The notes: generated by a model not told the origin, from the sequence alone. A stretch of 64,000 nucleotides of DNA from Burkholderia paludis (GCF_000732615.1 NZ_JPGL01000030.1:46287-110286), one strand, 5' to 3'; numbered from the stretch's first letter, positions 19,056-30,752 are shown. Program-made: numbers and translations.

Positions 19056-19197
19056 GTCTCCGTGTATCGTGGGCCGGCTGTCTCCGGATCGGGACGGATT
19101 ATCTCATTCCGGAGACACCCCGCGATGCGTTGTCCGGGAAAGCCCTCCCCCCATTCACGGGCTTGCAGGGGGGCCATATCGTCTCCGCACAGAGACG
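19056..19197. promoter_or_regulatory. Enhancer region with repeated GTCTCCG inverted repeats
   Basis: TGTCTCCGGA at 19079-19088 pairs perfectly with TCCGGAGACA at 19108-19117. CGTCTC-N6-GAGACG lies at 19180-19197, and a lone GTCTCCG at 19056-19062 overlaps the leader of the activator gene. The sites lie about 110-250 bp upstream of the predicted gntP transcription start, as expected for an activator-binding enhancer with autoregulation. Confidence 0.7.
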
Positions 19198-19280
19198 TTT
19201 TATGTAGAATCGTCAGACATTGGCCGGCGCGGGCCCGCCGGTCACCGCCGGACCCATGTCCGGCGGCGCAATGCGGCCGA

Positions 19281-19296
19281 TGGCACGAAACCTGCA
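19281..19296 (+). promoter_or_regulatory. Sigma-54 promoter of the GntP permease gene
   Basis: TGGCACGAAACCTGCA matches the sigma-54 consensus (TGGCACG-N4-TTGCA) with a single change, with GG and GC spaced ten bases apart. The coding start is 67 bp downstream. Confidence 0.85.
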
Positions 19297-19362
19297 CGAA
19301 CCTGAGCCGGTCCGCGGCGCATCGCGCGATCGAACAACAACCAAAGCCATTAGGAGACTCCC

Positions 19363-20766
19363 TTGTCTTTCGTGATCGTCCTCGCCGCGCTGGCGTTCCT
19401 GATGTTCGCCGCGTATCGCGGCTACAGCGTGATCCTGTTCGCGCCGATCGCCGCGCTCGGCGCGGTGCTCCTGACCGACCCCGCCGCCGTCGCCCCGGTC
19501 TTCTCCGGCATCTTCATGGAGAAGATGGTCGGCTTCGTCAAACTGTATTTCCCGGTGTTCATGCTCGGCGCGGTGTTCGGCAAGGTGATCGAGCTGTCCG
19601 GCTTCTCCGAGTCGATCGTCCATGCGGCAATCCGCTACATCGGCCGCTCGCGCGCGAATGCGGTGATCGTCGCGGTGTGCGCGCTGCTCACCTACGGCGG
19701 CGTGTCCCTGTTCGTCGTGGTGTTCGCGGTCTATCCGTTCGCGGCCGAACTCTATCGGCAAAGCAACATCCCGAAACGTCTGATGCCCGGCGCGATCGCG
19801 CTCGGCGCGTTCTCGTTCACGATGGATTCGCTGCCGGGCACCCCGCAGATCCAGAACATCATCCCGACTACGTTCTTCAAGACGACCGCCTGGGCCGCGC
19901 CCGCGCTCGGCACGATCGGCTCGCTGTTCATCATCGTCGTCGGCCTCACGTATCTCGAATGGCGCCGTCGTTCGGCCATGGCGAAGGGCGAAGGCTACGG
20001 CACGTCGCTCGTCAACGAGCCAGAGCGCGTCGAGGCGAAGTCGCTGCCGAATCCTGCACTCGCGATCCTGCCGCTGATCCTCGTCGGCGTGTCGAACTTC
20101 GCGTTCACGAAGCTGATTCCGCAGTGGTACGGCGCCGCGTCGTACACGGTCACGCCGGAAGTGCTGCCCGGCGTGCATGCGCCGGTCACGACGTCGATCA
20201 AGACGGTCGTCGCGATCTGGTCGGTCGAGGCCGCGCTGCTGCTCGGCATCGTGCTGGTTATCCTCACCGCGTTCAAGCGCGTCAGCGGGCGCTTCGCGGC
20301 CGGCTCGAAGGCCGCCGTCGCCGGTGCGCTGCTCGCCGCGATGAACACCGCGTCGGAATACGGCTTCGGCGGCGTGATTGCCGCACTGCCGGGTTTCCTC
20401 GTCGTCAGCGATGCACTGAAGAGCATTCCGAACCCGCTCGTCAACGCGGCCGTGTCGGTCAGCTCGCTCGCCGGCATCACGGGCTCGGCGTCGGGCGGCA
20501 TGAGCATCGCGCTCGCCGCGATGTCCGACCTGTTCATCAAGGGTGCGCAGGCGGCCAATATCCCGCTGGACGTGCTGCACCGGGTCGTCGCGATGGCCAG
20601 CGGCGGCATGGACACGCTGCCGCACAACGGCGCGGTCATCACGCTGCTCGCCGTCACGGGCCTCACGCACCGCGAGTCGTACCGCGACATCTTCGCGGTC
20701 ACGATCATCAAGACGCTTGCGGTGTTCTTCGTGATCGCGGTGTACTACACGACCGGGCTCGTGTAA
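19363..20766 (+). CDS. GntP-family carboxylate permease
   Basis: 467 residues and about twelve predicted membrane spans; an inner-membrane permease of the GntP family, whose members carry gluconate, hydroxybutyrate or related acids. It has the family core LPGTPQIQNIIPTTFFKTT and the glycine/serine-rich ITGSASGGMSIAL. The start is TTG with AGGAG eight bases upstream. It stands alone, with no enzyme gene beside it, so the substrate is open. Expression is predicted to be strictly sigma-54 dependent. Confidence 0.9.
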   Translation: MSFVIVLAALAFLMFAAYRGYSVILFAPIAALGAVLLTDPAAVAPVFSGIFMEKMVGFVKLYFPVFMLGAVFGKVIELSGFSESIVHAAIRYIGRSRANAVIVAVCALLTYGGVSLFVVVFAVYPFAAELYRQSNIPKRLMPGAIALGAFSFTMDSLPGTPQIQNIIPTTFFKTTAWAAPALGTIGSLFIIVVGLTYLEWRRRSAMAKGEGYGTSLVNEPERVEAKSLPNPALAILPLILVGVSNFAFTKLIPQWYGAASYTVTPEVLPGVHAPVTTSIKTVVAIWSVEAALLLGIVLVILTAFKRVSGRFAAGSKAAVAGALLAAMNTASEYGFGGVIAALPGFLVVSDALKSIPNPLVNAAVSVSSLAGITGSASGGMSIALAAMSDLFIKGAQAANIPLDVLHRVVAMASGGMDTLPHNGAVITLLAVTGLTHRESYRDIFAVTIIKTLAVFFVIAVYYTTGLV

Positions 20767-20771
20767 CACCC

Positions 20772-20797
20772 GCGGCGGCCCGGCTCCGGGCCGCCGC
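20772..20797. terminator. GC-rich hairpin after the permease gene
   Basis: GCGGCGGCCCGG, loop CT, CCGGGCCGCCGC: a perfect 12-bp stem 5 bp past the stop. It lacks a strong T run. Confidence 0.6.
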
Positions 20798-21048
20798 TGT
20801 CTGGCCCGCTGTCTGGCCTACTATCCCGCCCGCAGTCCGGCCGTATCGAAGCGGCCGGCATCCCGCACGACTCCTCCCCTTTTTCGCCGGCCGCCGTTCA
20901 ACCCCATGCGCCCGCGCACCGATTGTTGTCCCCAGCAAAACACTACGTTGGCCGCTGCGGCATTTTTCGCGCGTCGGGCGAGGCCTACACTGCTTTCGAC
21001 GGTCACCGTGTGCAATCGGCACCGTCGACAACATGGAGGTATCCGCTC

Positions 21049-21312
21049 ATGAACCCGCTGATCCGCACGATCGCCCTCGCGGCCGCATTCGCCGCTCCCG
21101 TCGCCGCGCAGGCGCAAGCCAGCCAGCCGCTCACGCGTGCGCAAGTGCATGCCGAAGTGGCGGCGCTGAGGAAAGCCGGCTTCCAGCCGAGCGACTGGTT
21201 CTACCCCGCCAGCATCCAGGCCGCCGAGTCGAAGATCGCCCGGCAACAGGGCACGCCGCGAGCCGCGGGCGCTGGATACGGTAGCGGCGGCCCGTACTCG
21301 ACGGGCCAGTAA
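21049..21312 (+). CDS. DUF4148 secreted protein
   Basis: 87 residues with a signal peptide (MNPLIRTIALAAAFAAPVAAQA) and the DUF4148 core LTRAQVHAEVAALRKAGFQPSDWFYPASIQAAE. The family is abundant in Burkholderia, periplasmic and of unknown role. GGAGGT precedes the start at a good distance. A single-gene unit. Confidence 0.85.
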   Translation: MNPLIRTIALAAAFAAPVAAQAQASQPLTRAQVHAEVAALRKAGFQPSDWFYPASIQAAESKIARQQGTPRAAGAGYGSGGPYSTGQ

Positions 21313-21388
21313 TCCGGTATCGAACGCGTGAGCCGCGCTCGCGCTGCGCGGCGTTCCCGGCTCGCGCAGCACGCGTCGATCGTCCCGC

Positions 21389-21754
21389 TCAGCGCGGCTC
21401 GATGCTGGCTTTCGCGTAGGAGCCGCGCTCCAGTTCCAGTATTTCCACGCACAGTTGCAGATGGGTGCCGGACGGCGCGACGACGTGCCGTGCCAGTTCC
21501 GCCAGCACCTGCTCCGAGAGTTCGCGCTTGACGTCGATCGACCGGCCGCTCAGCACCGCGAGCTTCGCATGAACGAACGCACGCGGCACCGGCGACGTGC
21601 CGACCGCAAAGGTGTCGAACCGCAGCGCGCGGCTCTTGATGTCGAGTTCGTCGAACTGGCCGGATGCGAACAGCGCGGCATTGAGTGCGCGCAGGGTCGC
21701 GCCGGCGTCGAACCCGTCGAGGTTCGCGGAATATTCGAGCGTCAGATGGGGCAT
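21389..21754 (-). CDS. 5-carboxymethyl-2-hydroxymuconate delta-isomerase-like protein
   Basis: 121 residues of the CHMI branch of the tautomerase superfamily. The ATG at 21754 is followed directly by Pro (MPHLTLEYSAN), giving the catalytic N-terminal proline once Met is removed; the longer upstream frame would bury it. Further family features are AFVHAKLAVLSGRS and ELERGSYAK. In homoprotocatechuate breakdown this enzyme isomerises 5-carboxymethyl-2-hydroxymuconate, but no other gene of that pathway is nearby, so the in vivo substrate is uncertain. Confidence 0.85.
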   Translation of the reverse strand: MPHLTLEYSANLDGFDAGATLRALNAALFASGQFDELDIKSRALRFDTFAVGTSPVPRAFVHAKLAVLSGRSIDVKRELSEQVLAELARHVVAPSGTHLQLCVEILELERGSYAKASIEPR

Positions 21755-21827
21755 GGTGTCGGTGGCCTCGTTGGTATCGGGAAAGCGCCGGCCGGCATCC
21801 CGAAAGCCCACGCAGCGCCACCGGATG

Positions 21828-23423
21828 CTATGCCTTGACCGGCTGGATCAGGCGTGCGCAGGCGCTTGCCTGCGGATCGCCGGCGGGCAGTTTCCCACAG
21901 ATGCCGTCGAACTGCTTCGCGATCGACCTGACCGACGCATCGTGCGCGCCGGCGCTGCGCCAGCGGTTCAACTGCGTGACGACCTTGGTCAGCGCGCGCA
22001 GGTTCGCACCGTAGAACGCGTCCCGGGTCTTGTCCGCCTGGGCCAGCACGCTCGCCGCAATCCCTTCGATGCGCGCCGAATCGTCCGGTGCCAGCTCGAC
22101 CGCATTCGCAAAATAGGTCGCGCCCCAGCGCAGCTTCGTCGCCGGCCCGCTCGCGGAGTCGTACGCCTTGCGATACCACTCGAGCGCCGCGGCCTTGTCA
22201 CCACGCGCCTTCGCATTCGCGGCCAGCCCGGACATGAAGTAATACGGCGTGGACGAGCGCGGCAACTCGGCCTTCAGCAACGCATCCGACTCGTCGTACA
22301 GCCCGGCGTCGGTGAGCGTGTCCGCGCCCTCGCTGACGAGCGCCTGGCGCTCGTATGCATTCGCGGCCCCCTGCACCGATGCGGCAATCTGCCTGCGCAC
22401 GGTATCGGCCAGCGCCGGTGCGGCCGGCGGCGCGCCCTTGCGCGCGTCGCCGCCCGCGAGCAGCACGCGGCCATGCAGCGCCATCAGCCGGTCGATCGAC
22501 GACAGCGTGGCGTCGGTCGACAGGCGCGCGAGCGCCGTGTCGTATGCGCCGCGCAGTTTCGCGCGCTGCGCGTCGTCGCCGCCGAGATACGCGACCACGC
22601 GTGCGGGCGCCGCGACCAGCACGTCCGAATCGGCCCGCGACAGCACGGGGTCCTGCAGCACCGTACGGAGCGAATCGGCGAGCGTCGCCTTGTCGAGCGC
22701 GCCGGCCTGAGCCGGATCGTCGGACGCGGCAACCACGGCCGACTTCAGCGCGAACCTCGCCGCATCGGCCCTGGCGCCGGCCGCCCGCGCGCGTTGCGCG
22801 AGCGACTGCAGCGTCACGGCGACGCGATCGGCCGGCACCGGCAGCGCACCGTCGGTATCCCACGAATAGTCGGCCAGCAGGCGCCATTCGTCCGGCGTCA
22901 GCGACGCGCCGTTCTTCAGCGCCGTCGCGAGCGTCTGCCGCACCGGATGCGCGGCGGTCATCCCGAGCGACAGCGCCTGCATGTAGCGATCGAGATCGGC
23001 TTCGCCCGGCAGCCGGGTCACTTCGGTGCCGTCGGGGCGGAACAGGATCATCGTCGGATAGCCGTGCACCTTGAAACGCTCGCCGAGCTTCTGCGCGCTT
23101 TCCGTATCGCCGTCGAGATACACGGGCACGAAGAACGACGAGCGGGTCTTGAATGCCTGCTGGCTGAAGATCGTCGACTTCACCTGGTTGCACGACGGGC
23201 ACCACACCGCCCCCCAGTAGAGAAGCAGCGGCTTGCCGGTGCGCTTCGCCAACGCGAAGGCGGCGTCGACGTCGCCGTGCTGCCACGCGATGCCGGGCGG
23301 CAGATGCGCGCCGTCGGACGATGCGCTCGCCGCCGGGGCGCCGGCCGGCGTGGCAGCGGCAAACGCCGCACCCGCGGCGGCGAACAGGCAGGCGGCAGTC
23401 AGATTCCGTAGAGCGGTTTTCAT
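21828..23423 (-). CDS. Periplasmic thioredoxin-fold protein with long C-terminal helical domain
   Basis: 531 residues. Signal peptide (about 1-23), then a thioredoxin domain with the redox pair Cys75/Cys78 in WCPSC and the cis-proline region GYPTMILF, then about 350 mostly helical residues resembling tetratricopeptide-type repeats (AAALEWYRKAYDSA, ANAYERQALVSEGADTL). Probably a periplasmic disulfide reductase or chaperone, related to DUF255/thioredoxin-like proteins; the partner is unknown. Confidence 0.8.
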   Translation of the reverse strand: MKTALRNLTAACLFAAAGAAFAAATPAGAPAASASSDGAHLPPGIAWQHGDVDAAFALAKRTGKPLLLYWGAVWCPSCNQVKSTIFSQQAFKTRSSFFVPVYLDGDTESAQKLGERFKVHGYPTMILFRPDGTEVTRLPGEADLDRYMQALSLGMTAAHPVRQTLATALKNGASLTPDEWRLLADYSWDTDGALPVPADRVAVTLQSLAQRARAAGARADAARFALKSAVVAASDDPAQAGALDKATLADSLRTVLQDPVLSRADSDVLVAAPARVVAYLGGDDAQRAKLRGAYDTALARLSTDATLSSIDRLMALHGRVLLAGGDARKGAPPAAPALADTVRRQIAASVQGAANAYERQALVSEGADTLTDAGLYDESDALLKAELPRSSTPYYFMSGLAANAKARGDKAAALEWYRKAYDSASGPATKLRWGATYFANAVELAPDDSARIEGIAASVLAQADKTRDAFYGANLRALTKVVTQLNRWRSAGAHDASVRSIAKQFDGICGKLPAGDPQASACARLIQPVKA

Positions 23424-23826
23424 CGAAGCGGGTTCCGTTGAGAGAGACGGTTACGGGAAGATGCGATGCGCGCCGGGTCGGGCCGGGCGGGTCATCGCGC
23501 CCCGGGCATCGTGCAACTGCGGATTCGCGCGCGAAGCGACGAGGATGACGGTGAAGCGATGCAACGCATCGACATGCGGCGCAGGCCGCGAGACGGCTGC
23601 ACGTTGCGCTCGGCCTTCGGCACGACAGCCAGGCGAACACCGGCCGAAGCGGCCGGCAAATCTTTTAACGATACGATCGGCGCGGCCGGCAGGAAACGAA
23701 CGAATTCTCGAATCGATATGACGCGCGGCAGCACGGCCGCATACGCGGCGGCGCAAGCATCGACATGACGGCCGCGACGACGTGCAACCGTGGCGACAGG
23801 CGCCTCGGGTCGCAACATGCGTGCCG
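23424..23826. other. Intergenic region
   Basis: About 400 bp upstream of the thioredoxin-like gene. No credible gene, repeat or operator seen. Confidence 0.5.
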
Positions 23827-24327
23827 TCATGGCCGCCCCTTGATCCGCGCCATGTGATACACCGACACGAGTACGCCGTCGCGCAACGCGAAATCCGGCG
23901 ATTCGCCTTCGATCCGGAAGCCGTGCTTCTCATAGAGCGCGATCGCCGCGCGGTTGTCGACGAACACGCTCAGCTCGAGACGCGTGACGCCCCACCAGTT
24001 CTCGGCAAGATCGATCGCGGCCGCGAGCAGCCGGCTGCCGATGCCGCGCCCGTGACAGGCCGCGTCGACCATCATGCCGAACCACGCCACGTGACGCCGG
24101 CGCGGATTCGGCTCGGAATGCAGGCCGAGATGGCCGACCACCGTGCCGTCGATTTCGGCGACGAGACTCGTGCCGTGCTCGCGCACACCGTCGAGCCGCT
24201 TCTGCCATTTCTCGAACGACGGGAACGGATGCTGCAACGTATTCATGTAGACCGCGGGATGCGCGGCGATTTGCCGGATCGCGTCGACGTCGTGCGTCTC
24301 GCTGTGCCGGATCCTGATGTCGGTCAT
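23827..24327 (-). CDS. GNAT-family N-acetyltransferase (YhhY-like)
   Basis: 166 residues, one complete GNAT domain: acetyl-CoA loop GRGIGSRLL near residue 93, preceding strand HVAWFGMMVDAACHG and C-terminal NRAAIALYEKHGF. Closest in style to the YhhY/amino-acid-acetylating group. Substrate not predictable. Confidence 0.85.
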   Translation of the reverse strand: MTDIRIRHSETHDVDAIRQIAAHPAVYMNTLQHPFPSFEKWQKRLDGVREHGTSLVAEIDGTVVGHLGLHSEPNPRRRHVAWFGMMVDAACHGRGIGSRLLAAAIDLAENWWGVTRLELSVFVDNRAAIALYEKHGFRIEGESPDFALRDGVLVSVYHMARIKGRP

Positions 24328-25530
24328 GGGTGGGCCGGTTCCTGAAAGTCGCGCCCTCGGCGCAGACTGCGCCTATGCGCAGCAACGTGTCGAGCTTAGC
24401 CGATTTCACGCATTCGAAACACGGGCATCGTGCCGTCATGCGATGCCGTTGCTCCCGCAACGACATGCGGTCGCGCCACGTCGCCAGGCTCCGGAAAATC
24501 CTGCCGGTTCCGTGTATGGCGATCGGTTGTTCCGCCGCTTCCGTCACGCGTCGCTCTCATTCGCATCGTTGCGTACGCAACACGCGGGTAACACGCAATG
24601 CCGTGTCTTCATCGGCATCCGTATCGACTTCGCGAAGAAACCGCCGGCGTTCGACACGAGGGACGATCCCGTTCGCCTGCCGGAGAACCCCGCATCGAAG
24701 ATGACCGCGTCCGCGTTCGTCGACATTCCGAACAGTGTCGCCCGCGGCACGACCCGAAGGAAGCGCCGGGCGCGCGACCCGGCTTCGTTGAAAGCGGCGG
24801 CGGTGCGCCCCCCCGGCAATCAATCGTGCATCAGCACGTCGAACAACAGCGACCCATGCACGGATCGCCGAAAGGATGTCTACGGCCGGCCTGAATAAAG
24901 GCCGAGGCTGACCGCATGGCCGCTCGACTGCGACGGGAACGACGGCTTCGTCGACCACGTGCCGCCGTCCAACACCGGCGGCACGCGCACTGGCGGCCAC
25001 CAACTTCGCCATGGAAAGCCACGACCTCATGCCGGCCACGTCGAGCCGTCGACGACCGGCAACCGACGGCCATCCATCCGCCCCGAGCCAGCACACGCCG
25101 ACAACAGCGGTAAATATGACCTGCAGGCACCAGTACCGGGCCTGAACCGCCATCGCCGCCGCTTCGCCCGCGATCCGGGCCGCGCGGCCGCTACCTGCCG
25201 TCCCATCCGGCACTCCGCCTCGCCCCCGCGCGCCAAAGCGGCCACCTCCACCCCCCCCGGCGGCTACCCGACCGCGGCGGCAGTACGGGTCGCTTCACGG
25301 TGACGCCGACGCGGCCCAACGGGCCACCGCCACCACGGCCGCGACTGTGCCCGATCCGGCCGAGACGCCCGCCCGGCGGGGGTCAAACATCAGAAGGATA
25401 GGTGGTTCAGCCCTCATTTCACCCCACGAAAATGCTCCGTCTTGCGGCCCGTTCGCGTTAAACTGCGTCAAGCTGTATTCAACAAAGACACCTTCGCCAT
25501 TACGGCATCCACGACACGAGGATAGGTTCG
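24328..25530. other. 1.2-kb region without a convincing gene
   Basis: Open frames exist on both strands because of the high GC content, but none has a recognisable fold, a balanced amino-acid composition or a ribosome-binding site. From 25420 the DNA becomes more AT-rich and probably holds the promoter of the next gene. It may be decayed coding DNA; I cannot name a parent gene. Confidence 0.5.
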
Positions 25531-25800
25531 ATGCGCACTACCGGCTCATCCGGGGCAATGACCCTGCTCACCGAACACGACCCGGCCGACGGCCGCGAAC
25601 TGCGCTCGCTCCGGCTCGAAGCGACCGGCGACGGCAAGAGCGTGCTGCTGATCGAGATCGACGAACGCAAGCCCGGCATTCACCGCGAAGTCCGCTACGA
25701 GATCACGCCGGCCGAACTGATCGCCGCGATCCGCTCGCACGGCGCCGAGCTGCCGGGCGAAAACCACGGCGCCGCGTCGCTCGCCCGCACTCCTTCATGA
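25531..25800 (+). CDS. Small conserved-looking protein, function unknown
   Basis: 89 residues, soluble and acidic, with a compact beta-strand-rich pattern: LRSLRLEATGDGKSVLLIEIDER, then HREVRYEITPAELIAAIRSHGAEL. AGGATAGG precedes the ATG. No family is recognised. Codon use fits the surrounding genome. Confidence 0.7.
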   Translation: MRTTGSSGAMTLLTEHDPADGRELRSLRLEATGDGKSVLLIEIDERKPGIHREVRYEITPAELIAAIRSHGAELPGENHGAASLARTPS

Positions 25801-25953
25801 TGCCGAACGGTGAGCCGCGCAGCGCGCGCCGGCTCACCGACATCCCCCTGCCGCCGTCAGGCGCTTTCCAACATTCCCGCCGTTGTCTTGAAAAAGGCCG
25901 ATAATCGGCCCATCTGCATTTCCCCCTACGCTTTTCCCTTTCGGTCGCCTGTC

Positions 25954-26946
25954 ATGCTCCGTGACCTCGTTGCCCAGTACGGGCCGCTTCTCGTCTTCGC
26001 CAACGTGCTCGCGGCGGCCATCGGCCTGCCGGTGCCCGCGATGCCGACGCTCGTGCTGTTCGGCGCGATGTCGGCGATGCACCCGGCGATGATCGGCTCG
26101 CAGCTCGTGACGGTGGTGGCGTTGTCGGTGCTCGGCGCGCTGATCGGCGATACCGTCTGGTACGTCGCCGGGCGGCGCTACGGCGGCACGACGCTGAAGA
26201 CGATCTGCCGGCTGTCGCTGTCGCGCGATACCTGCGTGAGAAAGACCGAGCGCTTCTTCGGCCGCTACGGCGTGCGCGTGCTCGCGGTCGCGCGCTTCAT
26301 TCCCGGGTTGTCGCTCGTGTCGGTGCCGATGGCCGGCGCGCTCGGCACGCGCTATCGCACGTTCGCCGGCTACGACGCGCTCGGCGCCGCGCTGTGGACG
26401 ATCGTCGGCCTGGTGGCCGGGCTCGTGTTCTACCGGCAGATCGACTGGCTGTTTGCCGGCGCGAGCCGCCTCGGCCGCGCGGTGCTGCTGGTCATCGTCG
26501 CGCTGCTGGCCGTCTACGCGGCGATCCGCTGGATGCGCCGCCGCGCGCTGATCCGCCAGCTCGCCAACGCGCGGATCGGCGTCGACGAACTCGACCAACT
26601 GCTGCGCGACTCGGCCGCGCCGGTCGTGCTCGACGTACGCTCGCCCGAACATCGCAAGCTCGACCCGTTCGCGATTCCCGGCGCGCAATTCGCCGACGAG
26701 CGGCGGATCGGCGACATCGTCGCGCGCTATCCGCTCACGCAGAAGTTCGTCGTGTATTGCTCGTGCCCGAACGAAGTGACGGCCGCCCTGATGGCGAAGC
26801 GCCTGCTCGACGCAGGCTTCACCGACGCGCTCGCGCTGCGCGGCGGCCTCGACGCGTGGCGCGATACGGGCCGCCAGCTCACGTCGCTCGTGGAAGACAT
26901 GCCGGCCGCGAACGATCCGGTCGCGGGGCTGCACCGGCCGGCCTGA
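25954..26946 (+). CDS. DedA-family membrane protein fused to a rhodanese domain
   Basis: 330 residues. The N-terminal DedA/SNARE-associated domain (about 1-190) has its amphipathic motif FFGRYGVRVLAVARFIPGL and four to six hydrophobic segments. A cytosolic rhodanese domain (about 208-310) carries LDVRSPEHR and the active-site segment YCSCPNE, with Cys269 the likely persulfide carrier and Cys271 beside it. DedA proteins act in lipid and proton-motive-force homeostasis; the sulfurtransferase suggests thiol coupling. Start MLRDLVAQYG at 25954; the upstream extension is unlike the family. Confidence 0.88.
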   Translation: MLRDLVAQYGPLLVFANVLAAAIGLPVPAMPTLVLFGAMSAMHPAMIGSQLVTVVALSVLGALIGDTVWYVAGRRYGGTTLKTICRLSLSRDTCVRKTERFFGRYGVRVLAVARFIPGLSLVSVPMAGALGTRYRTFAGYDALGAALWTIVGLVAGLVFYRQIDWLFAGASRLGRAVLLVIVALLAVYAAIRWMRRRALIRQLANARIGVDELDQLLRDSAAPVVLDVRSPEHRKLDPFAIPGAQFADERRIGDIVARYPLTQKFVVYCSCPNEVTAALMAKRLLDAGFTDALALRGGLDAWRDTGRQLTSLVEDMPAANDPVAGLHRPA

Positions 26947-26977
26947 TCGCCGCGATCGAAGGCCGGCCGCACCGTGC

Positions 26978-26995
26978 GGGGGCGCATGCGCCCCC
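26978..26995. terminator. Palindromic hairpin between convergent genes
   Basis: GGGGGCGCATGCGCCCCC is an 18-bp perfect palindrome, 32 bp after the DedA-rhodanese stop and just before the 3' end of the porin gene. Confidence 0.6.
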
Positions 26996-27000
26996 TTCGA

Positions 27001-28473
27001 TCAGAACGCGTGCAACGGCACGTTCACGACCAGGCGGCACTCGCGGTTCGTCGCGTCCGAGTAGTGCGCCGAACCGTTGTGCCACATCGCGATGAACGTG
27101 ACCTTCGTGTCCTTCAGCTTGCCGCTCTGGAACGTGTACGACGGGATGAAGCCGAACTCGTGGTGACGGCCCTGCACCGGCGCGCCGTTGCTCCAGTAGA
27201 TGCTCGACTTGGTCGGGTCGTTCGCCGCGCCCACGCTGGCGTCCGCACCCCAGCCCGTCACGCCCCAGAACATCGCCTTGAAGCCCGGCAGGCCGGCTTC
27301 CTTGCCGTAGAACGTGTAACGCAGCTGCAGCGACTTTTCGTGCGGCGCGTTGTAGTCGACGTCCATCGAGTTGGTCAGGAAGATGCCGTTCGTTTCGTTC
27401 AGGTAGTCGAAGAACTGGTCGCCGAGCACCTGCTGGAAGCCGAGCAGCAGCTCGTGCGGGCCATGCTGCGCGGCCAGCGACAGGCTGTACGCGTTGTTGT
27501 TGATCTTGCCTTGCAGCGCATCGCCCGTGTCGTGCGTCGAGTAGACGTTGCCGAAGCCCGTCCACTTGATCGTCTGCGGGCTGCCGATGCTGTGCTTCAC
27601 CGACGCGTAGTACTGGCGCCACACGTCGTCGGCCTGGTTCGCGTACAGCGCGACTTCGCCGTTCGGCGAGTAGTCCCACGTACCGCCGACGTACGTCAGC
27701 CGGTTGATACGCGTGCCGCCGTACTGCGTCGTCAGGTTGGTGAGCGTCGTGTGACCGCGTGCGTCGGTCTTCGTGAAGCTGCCGGCCTCGAGCATCACGT
27801 TCTTGAATTCGTTGCTGACGACCGTCGTGCCGAGGAACGTCGGCGGCAGCGCGCGGTTGTCGTGCTGCTCCATGAACGGGTTGTCGACGGCCTGCAGACC
27901 GTACTTGAACACCGTGTTCGAGATGCGCGCCTTGATGTCGTAGATGCCCGGGTAGGCCCATGCGAGCTGGTTGCCGCCGCCGCCGCCCTTCGCGATGTGC
28001 ACCATGCTGCCGGCGCCTTCGCCGCCGTCGAGCTTCAGTGCCGCGTACAGCGATGCGTCGAAACCGATACCGACCAGGCCGGTCGTATAGCCCGACTCGA
28101 AGTTTGCCATCGCGCCCTGGACCCACGCGTGGCGATGCGGCCCGCCCTTGCTGTCGAGCACGTCCGAATAGTTGCGGAACAGGAAGTCGAGGTGGCTGTC
28201 GGCGATGAAGCCCTTCGACTTCGACTGGGCCGACGGCTCGTCGGGCGGCGTGACGGCCTGGGTTGCTTCGGCGTTGACAATGGCGTTCGGGGTCGTTGCC
28301 TGCGCAACGGTCGTGCCCGTGCCGGCGGCAGGGGCAGCCTGCGCGACCGTCAGCGGTGCGGGAGCCGCGTCGTCGGCGCGCGCGACGCCCGTCAGCGACA
28401 CGCCGGCGAGCGCCGGCAGCCCCCATGCAAGCAGCATCTTCGATGCCGTCCCGATCGTCTTCTGCTTTTTCAT
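27001..28473 (-). CDS. OprD-family outer-membrane porin
   Basis: 490 residues. Signal peptide (MKKQKTIGTASKMLLAWGLPALAGVSLTGVARA split near residue 33), a 60-residue Ala/Thr-rich linker, then the OprD beta-barrel beginning KGFIADSHLDFLFRNYSD and ending in an aromatic C-terminus (HAF), as needed for barrel assembly. OprD proteins pass basic amino acids, small peptides or aromatic acids. Its place directly downstream of oppF points to a peptide substrate, like OpdP of Pseudomonas; that is inference. Start MKKQKTIG at 28473. Confidence 0.88.
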   Translation of the reverse strand: MKKQKTIGTASKMLLAWGLPALAGVSLTGVARADDAAPAPLTVAQAAPAAGTGTTVAQATTPNAIVNAEATQAVTPPDEPSAQSKSKGFIADSHLDFLFRNYSDVLDSKGGPHRHAWVQGAMANFESGYTTGLVGIGFDASLYAALKLDGGEGAGSMVHIAKGGGGGNQLAWAYPGIYDIKARISNTVFKYGLQAVDNPFMEQHDNRALPPTFLGTTVVSNEFKNVMLEAGSFTKTDARGHTTLTNLTTQYGGTRINRLTYVGGTWDYSPNGEVALYANQADDVWRQYYASVKHSIGSPQTIKWTGFGNVYSTHDTGDALQGKINNNAYSLSLAAQHGPHELLLGFQQVLGDQFFDYLNETNGIFLTNSMDVDYNAPHEKSLQLRYTFYGKEAGLPGFKAMFWGVTGWGADASVGAANDPTKSSIYWSNGAPVQGRHHEFGFIPSYTFQSGKLKDTKVTFIAMWHNGSAHYSDATNRECRLVVNVPLHAF

Positions 28474-28638
28474 CTTGATTCTCGTCTTGTGTTGATATCG
28501 TCCGCGCCGGTTGCGATCCGCTCCCGGCCCCCCGGCGTGCCCGGCTAAAGGCACGCCTGTACCCGCGGCGCGAAGATCATTCGCGCCGGACCTGCCCCTG
28601 TTGACCTACCTTGCTTATGTTTGCTGCGTCACTTCACG

Positions 28639-30647
<2,009 letters not shown>

Positions 30648-30752
30648 GTCAGCCTCCGCCTAGCCGCTGCGCACTTCGATGGAAGCGCCTGGGGGAGACG
30701 GGGGGGCTGCGCCCCTCCGTGCGAACACGGTGAACGTAGGAGTGGTTTCATC

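Noticed and set aside
24557..25213. 218-codon minus-strand frame in the gene-poor stretch
   Set aside because: No ribosome-binding site, unusual composition and no recognisable domain.
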